Shown here: positions 31,646 through 39,522 of the stretch, piece after piece | Numbering within the stretch: position 1 is the first letter of the stretch | Layout: each line of letters opens with the position of its first letter | NCBI GenBank assembly: GCA_002470275.1 | Contig: DKNY01000008.1 | Span: forward strand, 22,145 to 86,144 | Direction: 5' to 3' | DNA: 64,000 nt | DNA from: Gammaproteobacteria bacterium UBA7376 | GTDB lineage: Bacteria > Pseudomonadota > Gammaproteobacteria > Pseudomonadales > Azotimanducaceae | Notes under the pieces: generated by a model | What the model was told of the DNA's origin: nothing | Seen by the model: only the letters and a program-made list of their open reading frames with translations | Database searches by the model: none | Translations under genes and position numbers: made by a program

Positions 31646-32569
31646 ATGGCCAACTCGACAGAGGTGGATAAGGATATTTATTACGTGCCAGAGCAGGGAT
31701 GGTACCCCGTGTTTCTGGCCTTTGGCCTAATGCTTCTCGTCACTGGGATGGCCGACTCGCTCAACACAATTCGCGGCCAGGGTGTGGCGGATTGGACGCA
31801 AAGCCTACTTGGCTTCGTGATCGTTAGTTTCGTGCTTTATGCCTGGTTTACCAAGGTGATCTCTGAGAATGAAGCGGGGCTGAACAACGCTTCAGTGCAT
31901 AAGAGCTACGTTTGGGGCATGGGCTGGTTCATTTTCTCCGAGGTCATGTTCTTCGCCGCGTTCTTCGGTGCGCTCTTTTACGTACGCGTTCTCGTGGTGC
32001 CGTGGCTGGGTGGCGAAGGCGAAAAAGGCATTATCGGTGACTATCTCTGGCCTACCTTCCAGGCGACCTGGCCGGTGGTTCAGAACCCGGACCCCGCGCT
32101 GTTTACAGATCCGATTAAGAGCATGGCGGCCCCAACAGAACTCGGTGGATTGGCGGGCTACCTGCCGTTCTACAACACCGTGATCCTGCTGACGTCGAGC
32201 GTCACTGTGCATATGGCGCATGATGGCATTAAGGAGCAAAACCGTAAGAAGCTCATCTCATGGCTGGCGGTGACGGTTCTTTTGGGCATCGTCTTTTTGA
32301 TTCTTCAGGTCGAGGAATATATTGAAGCCTATGAGCTGTACGGGCTGACTTTAGACAGCGGCATTTACGGGTCAACGTTCTTTATATTAACGGGCTTCCA
32401 CGGTTTCCACGTCACCTTGGGCACCTTCATGCTGCTTATGCAGCTGGTCCGGGCGGTTAAAGGTCATTTTTCGAAAAACGACTGTTTCGGGTTTGAGGCG
32501 TCTAGCTGGTACTGGCATTTCGTGGATGTTGTCTGGGTAGGCCTATTCATATTCGTCTACGTGGTCTAG
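31646..32569 (+). CDS. coxC: Cytochrome c oxidase subunit III
   Basis: A 307-residue, seven-helix subunit III that stabilises the oxidase and may guide oxygen and protons. Recognised blocks are SEVMFFAAFFGALFY, TGFHGFHVTLGTFML and the end SSWYWHFVDVVWVGLFIFVYV. A roughly 35-residue insert (residues 130-165) lies between early helices, as in Pseudomonas. The ATG at 31646 has GGAGGA five bases upstream; an in-frame TTG one codon earlier is less likely. A terminator follows. Confidence 0.97.
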   Translation: MANSTEVDKDIYYVPEQGWYPVFLAFGLMLLVTGMADSLNTIRGQGVADWTQSLLGFVIVSFVLYAWFTKVISENEAGLNNASVHKSYVWGMGWFIFSEVMFFAAFFGALFYVRVLVVPWLGGEGEKGIIGDYLWPTFQATWPVVQNPDPALFTDPIKSMAAPTELGGLAGYLPFYNTVILLTSSVTVHMAHDGIKEQNRKKLISWLAVTVLLGIVFLILQVEEYIEAYELYGLTLDSGIYGSTFFILTGFHGFHVTLGTFMLLMQLVRAVKGHFSKNDCFGFEASSWYWHFVDVVWVGLFIFVYVV

Positions 32570-32614
32570 GCGGCGGCCCTAGAGCGCCCATGCGGTATGG
32601 ATTTGAAAAACTGT

Positions 32615-32643
32615 AAAAAAGGGGCCAAGGGCCCCTTTTTTTT
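32615..32643. terminator. Bidirectional intrinsic terminator after coxC
   Basis: AAAAAAGGGGCC, a loop of AAG, then GGCCCC and eight T make a strong GC hairpin with U-tract. The A-run on the other side lets it serve the convergent small membrane-protein gene too. It separates coxBA-ctaG-coxC from the downstream assembly genes. Confidence 0.88.
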
Positions 32644-32648
32644 CACTT

Positions 32649-32912
32649 CTAGGGGGCTGGGCCCACGGGTTCTCCCACGGCGTCACCACCCTTGCCATGC
32701 CATGGTGCGTTAAGGCCCATGCGTAGCTCCCCGGTATAGAAGCCGTAGGCGATGGTCAGCAGGAGCAGGGTGGCAAAGGTTATTCTAACGCCTAGGGCAT
32801 ACCAAAGTCGTTTGCTGCCGGGCTGCTCTGTATCCTTGAATAGAAAAAATAGGCCCGTCATCAGACTCGCAATCACGCACAGCAACAAAATAACGATGAC
32901 GACTTTAAGCAT
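32649..32912 (-). CDS. Twin-transmembrane protein (DUF2909)
   Basis: An 87-residue protein with two membrane helices (about 3-24 and 42-62) and a polar C-terminus ending GEPVGPAP. Proteins of this family sit in antisense orientation between coxC and SURF1 in Pseudomonas and relatives, exactly as here. A role in oxidase assembly is suggested by location only. ATG at 32912. Its 3' end faces the shared terminator. Confidence 0.85.
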   Translation of the reverse strand: MLKVVIVILLLCVIASLMTGLFFLFKDTEQPGSKRLWYALGVRITFATLLLLTIAYGFYTGELRMGLNAPWHGKGGDAVGEPVGPAP

Positions 32913-32969
32913 GAGGGAATCCTAAAATTGAAGACGGACTGTATAGCATTCGTTGGGTGTCGTTAAGCA

Positions 32970-33662
32970 ATGTCTAGGTTCAAACCTGGACGTAAGATGA
33001 GCTTCTTCGTTTTGTTGATGCTGCCAGTGTTATTCTCACTCGGATTTTGGCAGCTGGATCGCGGTGAGTTTAAGCGGTCTCTTGAAGAGCAGTATCTCAC
33101 CCAACTCACCCTTTTGCCGGTTGCGCCCGATATGGAAAAGATGCGTTCGCCCTTTAGCCGGCTGCGTCTCGAGGGCGTCTTTCAACCCGAATATTTTCTG
33201 ATCGACAATCAGGTAAGCGCGGGCAAAACGGGATATTGGTTGATTCAGGTCTTTCGCGACGAGCGCGCAGGACGCCTTCTGGTGAATCGCGGCTTCATTC
33301 CCGGAGAACGGGACAGGAGTAACCTCCCCGCCGTGGTGACACCCCCAGGTAGGCTCTCCCTAGTCGCCGTGGTTTGGCCTGACCTCGGTTTGATCCCGAG
33401 CTGGGAACAGACACCGTGGAACCTAGGCTGGCCGAAGAGAGTTCAGCGCGGTGATTTCAAGCGGATGGGGGTTGCGGCCCAGGCGCAGCCCGTAGAGCTA
33501 AGGTTAGAACCCGGACAGCCCGGGGTGGCGAACGCAGCACCCTTTGCAGAACGGTTGAGCGACGATACCCACCTTGGCTATGCGGCCACTTGGTTTGGGT
33601 TGGCGCTGACGCTGATGGTGGCCTTTATTTTTTACGGCCTGAGGGCCGCAAGGGACAACTAA
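32970..33662 (+). CDS. SURF1-family cytochrome oxidase assembly protein
   Basis: A 230-residue protein with an N-terminal helix (FFVLLMLPVLFSLGFWQLDRGEFK) and a C-terminal helix (GYAATWFGLALTLMVAFIFYGL), enclosing a periplasmic domain. The motifs FWQLxRxxxK, GYWLIQVF, LLVNRGFIP and HLGYAxTWFGLA are those of SURF1/Shy1, which inserts heme a into subunit I. ATG at 32970. It diverges from the DUF2909 gene with a 57-base gap holding the promoters. Confidence 0.95.
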   Translation: MSRFKPGRKMSFFVLLMLPVLFSLGFWQLDRGEFKRSLEEQYLTQLTLLPVAPDMEKMRSPFSRLRLEGVFQPEYFLIDNQVSAGKTGYWLIQVFRDERAGRLLVNRGFIPGERDRSNLPAVVTPPGRLSLVAVVWPDLGLIPSWEQTPWNLGWPKRVQRGDFKRMGVAAQAQPVELRLEPGQPGVANAAPFAERLSDDTHLGYAATWFGLALTLMVAFIFYGLRAARDN

Positions 33663-33703
33663 ACGCGACGCGGTCACGTCGCTCTAAGTAAATCGAGATT
33701 GTT

Positions 33704-34237
33704 ATGTCTGAGACGAAAGAAAACGGCGCGCGTCGGCAACTCACGCTTATCCTTATCGTTGCCAGCCTGTCCCTGGGCGGATCCTATGCACTGTTTTATC
33801 TGGCGCGGGGTGCAGAGGGCTGGGGTACAACGAATAACGGGGCCTTCGTTGACCCCCCGTCGACCATTACAGAATTGGGCTGGTCAACTCAAGACGGGGC
33901 CACCCTATCTACCTCTGGGCAGTGGTGGCTGTGGACCGTGGCGGCTCAATGTAAAGAAGCCTGCACGGAGACATTGAAAAACCTGCGTGCAACCCACATT
34001 TTGCTGAACAGGGAAGCGAAGAGGGTGCGCCGAGGCATAACAACGTCGTCGGACTATACACCCCCGTCGGATCAGCCAGACCTGCTTGGCATCAGGACAA
34101 CGAGCCCTCAACCCTCACCCGGTGTCTACATCGTGGACCCTTTGGGGAATCTGGTGTTCTTCTACGCTCTGGATACAAACCCAAAGCTCATTCTGAAGGA
34201 TTTAAAAAAGTTACTTAAGGTATCTCAAATTGGTTAA
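33704..34237 (+). CDS. SCO-like membrane-anchored thioredoxin-fold protein
   Basis: A 177-residue protein with a basic start, one membrane helix (about 12-34) and a periplasmic domain. Cys83 and Cys87 form a CxxxC pair (CKEAC), the same spacing as in SCO copper chaperones. The segment PGVYIVDPLGNLVFFYALDTNP also recalls the SCO/thioredoxin fold. The distal copper-binding His of SCO is not evident. It lies between SURF1 and ctaA, where many gammaproteobacteria have an uncharacterised protein. I infer a redox role towards copper-site assembly, not a proven one. Confidence 0.7.
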   Translation: MSETKENGARRQLTLILIVASLSLGGSYALFYLARGAEGWGTTNNGAFVDPPSTITELGWSTQDGATLSTSGQWWLWTVAAQCKEACTETLKNLRATHILLNREAKRVRRGITTSSDYTPPSDQPDLLGIRTTSPQPSPGVYIVDPLGNLVFFYALDTNPKLILKDLKKLLKVSQIG

Positions 34238-35219
34238 TACACAAATAAAGCGTGTGGCGGCAGCCGGCGTTCTACTGGCCTTAGTCGTGGTCTCCGTGGG
34301 GGCCTATACCCGGCTTGCAGATGCTGGCCTCGGGTGCCCAGACTGGCCAGGTTGCTATGGATTTTTGACGGTCCCTGAGACGGCCGGCGATATTGCCCAA
34401 GCGGAGACCCTTTACCCCAACGCACCGGTGGAAGTGGTCAAGGCTTGGTGGGAAATGGGCCATCGGTATATTGCGGGTAGTTTGATGCTCCTCGTGTTCG
34501 CGATCTGGGTGTTGGCGATTAGGGGCCGAAACGAGAATTCGCCCGTCGCGCTGACCAGTGTGGTCATGGCAATGATCATCCTCCAGGCCGCCTTCGGGGC
34601 ATGGACGGTTACGCTAAAATTGTGGCCACAGGTTGTCACGGCACACCTACTTGGTGGCTTTACGACATTGAGCTTGATCTGGTTGCTCTACCTCCGACAG
34701 GGCGGCCTGGCATCGTTGATCCAAAAGCTGCCCTCTCCGTCCTGGTTGAGCAATCTGGCATTCTTTGTCGTGGTTGTTCAAATTGCCTTGGGTGGGTGGG
34801 TCTCATCCAATTATGCAGCCTTAGCCTGCTACGACTTTCCCAGCTGTGACGGGACCTATAGTCCGGATATGGATCTGGCCGAGGGCTTCAACATATTTCA
34901 GACCATTGGTCCCAACTACCTGGGTGGTCTAATTACCAATGAGGCCCGGATGGCCATTCATTGGGTGCATCGGCTTTGGGCCTTGGTGGTTGTTGCTGTG
35001 GTCACGTTGCTTGCCCTGCGGCTGTTGCGCATTCAGCCCTTGCTAGGAGGGGTCTTATTTGCGGTCTTAGCGACCCAGGTAGCCCTCGGCATTCTGAACG
35101 TCGTCTGGGTTCTGCCCCTCATCAATGCTACTGCTCACAATACGGTCGGTGCCCTGTTGCTGCTCTGTGTGGTTACAGTAAACTTCGCGCCCAGATTGAG
35201 GACGTTGGCCCAGGCCTAA
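34230..35219 (+). CDS. ctaA: Heme A synthase (COX15/CtaA)
   Basis: A 329-residue, eight-helix membrane enzyme oxidising the C8 methyl of heme O to make heme A. Repeated helix bundles carry paired His ligands (GHRYIAG, AHLLGGFTT, IHWVHRLWA, AHNTVGALLL), and GAYTRLADAGLGCPDWPGC holds the conserved Cys pair. Start appears to be TTG at 34230, with AAGG nine bases upstream and an eight-base overlap with the previous gene. No ATG fits. It works with the next gene. Confidence 0.95.
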   Translation: MVNTQIKRVAAAGVLLALVVVSVGAYTRLADAGLGCPDWPGCYGFLTVPETAGDIAQAETLYPNAPVEVVKAWWEMGHRYIAGSLMLLVFAIWVLAIRGRNENSPVALTSVVMAMIILQAAFGAWTVTLKLWPQVVTAHLLGGFTTLSLIWLLYLRQGGLASLIQKLPSPSWLSNLAFFVVVVQIALGGWVSSNYAALACYDFPSCDGTYSPDMDLAEGFNIFQTIGPNYLGGLITNEARMAIHWVHRLWALVVVAVVTLLALRLLRIQPLLGGVLFAVLATQVALGILNVVWVLPLINATAHNTVGALLLLCVVTVNFAPRLRTLAQA

Positions 35220-35231
35220 GAAGCAATAGCA

Positions 35232-36170
35232 ATGAGTGAAGCAACCCTGTCAGCTTCCTGGCACGACTACCTAGAGATGTGTAAGCCCCGCGTGGTGCTA
35301 CTAATGCTTCTCTGTGCGCTGGTGGGAATGTTCCTGGCCACTGACGGCGGCCTTTCGCTATGGACGGTTGCTGTCGCCCTTGCGGGCATTGCCCTCGTGG
35401 CAGGCTCTGCAGCCGTCGTGAACCATGTCGCTGATGCACACATTGATGCAAAAATGGCGCGGACCCACAATCGCCCGGTTGCTACAGGACGGGTTGGGAC
35501 CCGGGAAGCCATAGTTTTTGCGGCAGCGACCGGCAGCCTCGGTGTGGTGCTGCTTTGGGTGTTTATTAACCCGTTAACCGCCTACCTTAACGTGGCATCT
35601 TGGGTTGGCTACGGGTTGGTCTATACCCTGTATCTCAAACGTGCGACGCCGCAAAACATTGTAATTGGCGGCCTGTTTGGCGCCGCTCCGCCGTTATTCG
35701 GATGGACTGCCGTGACCAACAGCATCGACCCAGGCGGACTGCTGCTCGTGCTGATTATCTTTGCCTGGACGCCGCCTCATTTTTGGGCCTTGGCGTTAGA
35801 GCGTAAAGACGAGTACGCCAACGTGGGTATGCCCATGCTGCCGGTTACCCACGGCGAAGCGCTCACGCGTCTGCACATACTCCTGTACACGATTTTGCTG
35901 ATCGTCGCGTCAATTCTGCCTTACGTGATTCTCATGTCGGGTCCACTTTACCTGGCTGGCGCACTGTCTCTCGGCGCTGGATTTCTCTATTGGGCCATAG
36001 TGCTCCTCAGAAATAATAATCCCAGTGCACCGATGCAAATGTTCCGTTACTCCATCCTCTATCTTGGCGCTTTGTTTTTGGTGATGTTGGTAGATCATTA
36101 CCTAATCATCGTGGGGGAGCCTGCCGCGCCGATCCTGATGACCCCCATCGTGGCGTTGGCCGGTGGGTAA
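35232..36170 (+). CDS. ctaB: Protoheme IX farnesyltransferase (heme O synthase)
   Basis: A 312-residue UbiA-superfamily membrane prenyltransferase that adds a farnesyl group to heme B, giving heme O, the substrate of CtaA. The Asp-rich site NHVADAHIDAKMARTHNRPVATGR is clear, as are YTLYLKRATPQNIVIGG and AWTPPHFWALAL. ATG at 35232. The final codons overlap the next gene by eight bases. Confidence 0.97.
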   Translation: MSEATLSASWHDYLEMCKPRVVLLMLLCALVGMFLATDGGLSLWTVAVALAGIALVAGSAAVVNHVADAHIDAKMARTHNRPVATGRVGTREAIVFAAATGSLGVVLLWVFINPLTAYLNVASWVGYGLVYTLYLKRATPQNIVIGGLFGAAPPLFGWTAVTNSIDPGGLLLVLIIFAWTPPHFWALALERKDEYANVGMPMLPVTHGEALTRLHILLYTILLIVASILPYVILMSGPLYLAGALSLGAGFLYWAIVLLRNNNPSAPMQMFRYSILYLGALFLVMLVDHYLIIVGEPAAPILMTPIVALAGG

Positions 36171-36822
36171 CATCCGCTCAACGGTTGGCCTGTGCCTGGT
36201 ATTTATCACCATTGTGGTGAGCATGTTCGTTCTCAGCGTCACCCGAGAGCCCCAGCTCTCAATCGAGGAGATGCGCAGTAAGGGCGTTTTCATTCTGCCC
36301 CGTCCCCGAGATATCGCGCCCTTCGAACTCATCGACCATCAGGGTCGGGCCTTCGACAATGATCGTTTGAAGGACAAGTGGTCCTTCGTGTTTTTCGGCT
36401 TTACCAATTGTCCCGACGTATGTCCAACGTCTATGTCGGTTTTGGGCCAGGTTGAGCGGGCACTGCTTGCTAATAACCCAGAGACATCGGCGCAATTCCA
36501 GGGGGTATTGGTCACGGTGGATCCAGAGCGCGATAAGGCGGAGGCCTTAGGCGCCTACGCCACGGCGTTTTCGCCGCGTTTTTGGGGCGTCACGGGCGGC
36601 CGGGAAGCATTGGCCGAAGTTGCTCGCCAGGTGAATGTGGCCTTCGCTAAGGTTCCCCTTCGTGACGCCCAAGGCACGCCAGTCCCCGGCACCTATACTA
36701 TGGACCACACGGGCAATATCGTGATCATCAACCCGAAGGGCCACTATCACGGATTCATTAAGTTGCCACATGATGCAGAGACCATTAGGCTCACGTTTCA
36801 AACACTAGTCTCGCAATTCTAG
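36163..36822 (+). CDS. SCO1/SenC copper chaperone
   Basis: A 219-residue membrane-anchored thioredoxin-fold protein that helps fill the CuA site of subunit II. An N-terminal helix (about 7-26) precedes the copper site: Cys83 and Cys87 in FTNCPDVCPTS and His182 in TMDHTGN. Start is GTG at 36163, overlapping ctaB by eight bases. egtB starts eight bases after its stop, so the ergothioneine genes are likely read from the same message. Confidence 0.95.
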   Translation: MGNIRSTVGLCLVFITIVVSMFVLSVTREPQLSIEEMRSKGVFILPRPRDIAPFELIDHQGRAFDNDRLKDKWSFVFFGFTNCPDVCPTSMSVLGQVERALLANNPETSAQFQGVLVTVDPERDKAEALGAYATAFSPRFWGVTGGREALAEVARQVNVAFAKVPLRDAQGTPVPGTYTMDHTGNIVIINPKGHYHGFIKLPHDAETIRLTFQTLVSQF

Positions 36823-36829
36823 GAGCACT

Positions 36830-38146
36830 ATGGAGACGGCGGAGCCGCAGAAGCTGCCCCAGCTCGCAGCTGATGATCTCGATTGTCACTCTCCCCCTTG
36901 GTCGCTGGCAGAACGATTCTCCGGCTGCCGAGCCCGATCCCTTGAGCTTTGCAGCAACTTGGAAACAGAGGACTACGGGATACAGCCCATGCCGGATGCG
37001 AGTCCGCCGAAGTGGCATCTGGCTCACACCACCTGGTTCTTTGAGACCTTTCTGCTAAAGCCATTCGCCAGGGACCACCAGGCGTTCCATCCCCAGTTCG
37101 AGCACCTCTTCAATTCTTATTACAATGGCGTTGGGCATCCCTTTCCCCGGGCACGTCGGGGTTCGCTGTCACGACCTAGCTTAGCCCAGGTGCTTTGCTA
37201 CCGAACCGCCGTCGAGGAGGGCGTGGTGCAGTTGCTGGCAGAGTGTGGGGAGGACCTGCACAGAGAAATTGCCCAGCTTGTGGTGCTCGGCATCCATCAT
37301 GAACAACAGCATCAAGAGCTTTTGCTCACAGACATAAAGTACAACTTCGGGCATAACCCGCTTTATCCGATCCTCGTTAGCTCGCCTGACCCGAAGACCG
37401 CGCCCGCCAGGCCCCTGGCACCCATGCACTTTGCCGAGTACGCACCGGGGCTTTGCGAGGTCGGCGCGGACTTGAATCCGGACCGTCACTTTATCTATGA
37501 CAACGAGAGTCCACGACATCAGGTCTTCATACCCGCATTTGAGATAGCGAACCGGTTGGTTACCAACGGTGAGTTCTTGGCCTTCATCGAAGATGGCGGC
37601 TATACCCGGCCGGACCTTTGGCTTTCCGAGGGGTGGAGCACGCTGGACCGCCAACATCCTCTTTATTGGCACAAGGATACGGAAAATGGCTGGCTTGAAT
37701 TTCACTTAGATGGCCTTGGGCCTCTGCAAAAGGATGCGCCCGTCGTTCACGTCACGGCGTTTGAAGCCATGGCCTACGCCGCCTGGGCAGGCTGTCGGCT
37801 GCCGACGGAGCACGAGTGGGAGGTGGTGGCTCGCGCAAAGGCTCAGGAAGGGAATTTTGCCGACCAGGGGATGTGGCGACCCCTACCGGCCCAGGAGGGG
37901 AATCCCCAATTTTTTGGTGATGTATGGGAATGGACGTCGAGCAGCTATGGTCCGTATCCAGGTTACCGCCCCCTTGCGGGCGTGCTCGGTGAGTATAATG
38001 GGAAATTCATGAGCTCCCAATTAGTGCTTAGGGGCGGATCATGTGCTACGCCTCAGGACCATATCCGAAGTACCTACCGAAACTTCTTCTATCCTGGAGA
38101 CGGGTGGCAATTTTCTGGCCTCAGGCTGGCGCGAGATTGCACATGA
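36830..38146 (+). CDS. egtB: Ergothioneine biosynthesis sulfoxide synthase EgtB
   Basis: A 438-residue non-heme iron enzyme that joins a sulfur donor to hercynine with oxygen. The N-terminal DinB-like domain gives the iron triad: His66 (KWHLAH), His157 and His161 (HHEQQHQE). The C-terminal formylglycine-generating-enzyme-like domain has LPTEHEWEVVARAK, FGDVWEWTSSSY, LRGGSCATP and RSTYRNFF. There is no fused methyltransferase, so it is not the ovothiol enzyme OvoA. egtA and egtC are absent here, so it may use cysteine directly or gamma-glutamylcysteine made elsewhere. Confidence 0.93.
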   Translation: METAEPQKLPQLAADDLDCHSPPWSLAERFSGCRARSLELCSNLETEDYGIQPMPDASPPKWHLAHTTWFFETFLLKPFARDHQAFHPQFEHLFNSYYNGVGHPFPRARRGSLSRPSLAQVLCYRTAVEEGVVQLLAECGEDLHREIAQLVVLGIHHEQQHQELLLTDIKYNFGHNPLYPILVSSPDPKTAPARPLAPMHFAEYAPGLCEVGADLNPDRHFIYDNESPRHQVFIPAFEIANRLVTNGEFLAFIEDGGYTRPDLWLSEGWSTLDRQHPLYWHKDTENGWLEFHLDGLGPLQKDAPVVHVTAFEAMAYAAWAGCRLPTEHEWEVVARAKAQEGNFADQGMWRPLPAQEGNPQFFGDVWEWTSSSYGPYPGYRPLAGVLGEYNGKFMSSQLVLRGGSCATPQDHIRSTYRNFFYPGDGWQFSGLRLARDCT

Positions 38147-39123
38147 AGCCAAACACCAGCGCACAATTTTTATACACGGACTCTCAGCCGGCGGAGCAAG
38201 ACATCCTCGCCGAGGTGCTAGCGGGGCTGCGAGCGTCCCAGCTTTCCATCTCGCCCAAGTACTTCTATGACGAGCGTGGCTCTCAGCTTTTCGAGGCGAT
38301 TACCAAACTGCCCGAGTACTACGTCACGCGCACCGAGCTTTCATTATTTGATGAACACCTGAGCGATATTGCGGAGGTCATTGGTCCGGATTGTTGCGTC
38401 ATAGAGTATGGCAGCGGCTCCACGCTCAAGATAAGAAGAGTCCTGAGTGCCCTTCGTCCGGCGGCCTATGTCCCCGTTGATATCTCGGGCGACTACCTGC
38501 TTGAGGGGGCACAAAGGCTGGCCGAAGATTTTGCAGAGCTGGACATTTTCCCCATCTGCGCGGACTTTACGCAACATCTAGCGCTGCCGGAGGCGCTTTC
38601 CTCACTCTCTAAGGTTGGATTTTTCCCAGGCTCAAGCATCGGCAATTTTGAACCAGAGCACGCGGCGGAGTTTATGCGCCGCGTTAACACGACCCTAGGC
38701 CCGGAGGGGCTTCTGCTGATTGGCGTTGATTGTAAAAAAGACGTCAAAATCCTTGAGGCCGCCTATGACGACAGCGAGGGCGTTACCGCTCAGTTCAACC
38801 TCAACGCCCTAAGTAATCTCAATCTCAAATTGGGGGCCAATTTTCGTCCGGACAGGTTCGAGCATGTGGCTCGATACAATGAAAGTCTGGGCTGTATTCA
38901 AATGTTTTTACGTAGTTCCTGCTACCAAGAGGTGACTCTTGGCGGTCATACCATAGAGATTCAAGAAGGCCAGGCGATTCATACCGAAAATTCCTACAAA
39001 TACTTCCCAGAGGAGTTTTTGGCGCTGGCCGCCGAGGCAGGATTTGCCCCAGCCCAGTATTGGCTCGACGATCAGCAGCACTTCGGTCTCTATCTGCTGC
39101 GCGTTGCGCCCGAGGCGAACTAG
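38143..39123 (+). CDS. egtD: L-histidine N-alpha-methyltransferase EgtD
   Basis: A 326-residue SAM enzyme trimethylating histidine to hercynine, the substrate of EgtB. Motifs are SPKYFYDERGSQLFEAITKLPEYYVTRTE, the SAM site VIEYGSGSTLKIRRVL, VPVDIS and FFPGSSIGNF. Length is that of mycobacterial EgtD (about 321). The ATG at 38143 overlaps the egtB stop as ATGA, so the pair is translationally coupled. A longer frame starting inside egtB is not supported. It ends four bases into the convergent DUF2782 gene. Confidence 0.95.
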   Translation: MKPNTSAQFLYTDSQPAEQDILAEVLAGLRASQLSISPKYFYDERGSQLFEAITKLPEYYVTRTELSLFDEHLSDIAEVIGPDCCVIEYGSGSTLKIRRVLSALRPAAYVPVDISGDYLLEGAQRLAEDFAELDIFPICADFTQHLALPEALSSLSKVGFFPGSSIGNFEPEHAAEFMRRVNTTLGPEGLLLIGVDCKKDVKILEAAYDDSEGVTAQFNLNALSNLNLKLGANFRPDRFEHVARYNESLGCIQMFLRSSCYQEVTLGGHTIEIQEGQAIHTENSYKYFPEEFLALAAEAGFAPAQYWLDDQQHFGLYLLRVAPEAN

Positions 39124-39413
39124 TTCTCTGCAGGCGGCTCGAACTCCCACAGGGTCCAGCTCGGTACTAGGGCATCCACACGCTCAAGACCGCTTACGCC
39201 TTGGGTTGGGTCTTTGGGAATAAGGTAGTAGGGCTTACCGAAGTTCGGAACGACGCGCACCATTTTTAAGTGGCCATTTTGTCTGAACTCGTACACCACC
39301 CGGTTTTTTTCGGCGATGATCTTTACATCCGGTCCGCGCAGGGGTTCGTTGGCATAGGCCATACCCGAGACGTATAGGCTTATTAAAATGGCGATAAGGA
39401 CTCTCATTGCCAT
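39120..39413 (-). CDS. DUF2782 periplasmic protein
   Basis: A 97-residue protein with a signal peptide (VLIAILISLYVSGMAYA) and a mature part of about 75 residues containing RVVYEFRQNGHLKMVRVVPNFGKPYYLI. This family is commonly the neighbour of polA in Pseudomonas and relatives, as here. Function is unknown. Two starts are possible, ATG at 39413 and ATG at 39407, differing by two residues. It is divergent from polA. Confidence 0.82.
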   Translation of the reverse strand: MAMRVLIAILISLYVSGMAYANEPLRGPDVKIIAEKNRVVYEFRQNGHLKMVRVVPNFGKPYYLIPKDPTQGVSGLERVDALVPSWTLWEFEPPAEN

Positions 39414-39522
39414 GTCATCTCCCTAGTTGCATGGTCCGTCACAAAGCTTTGCGCCTTCACCCTAGCGCCCATGCTTTGCTTCGCGTCATAATCACTTTGT
39501 TCTTAACGCCAATGGCTGTCCC

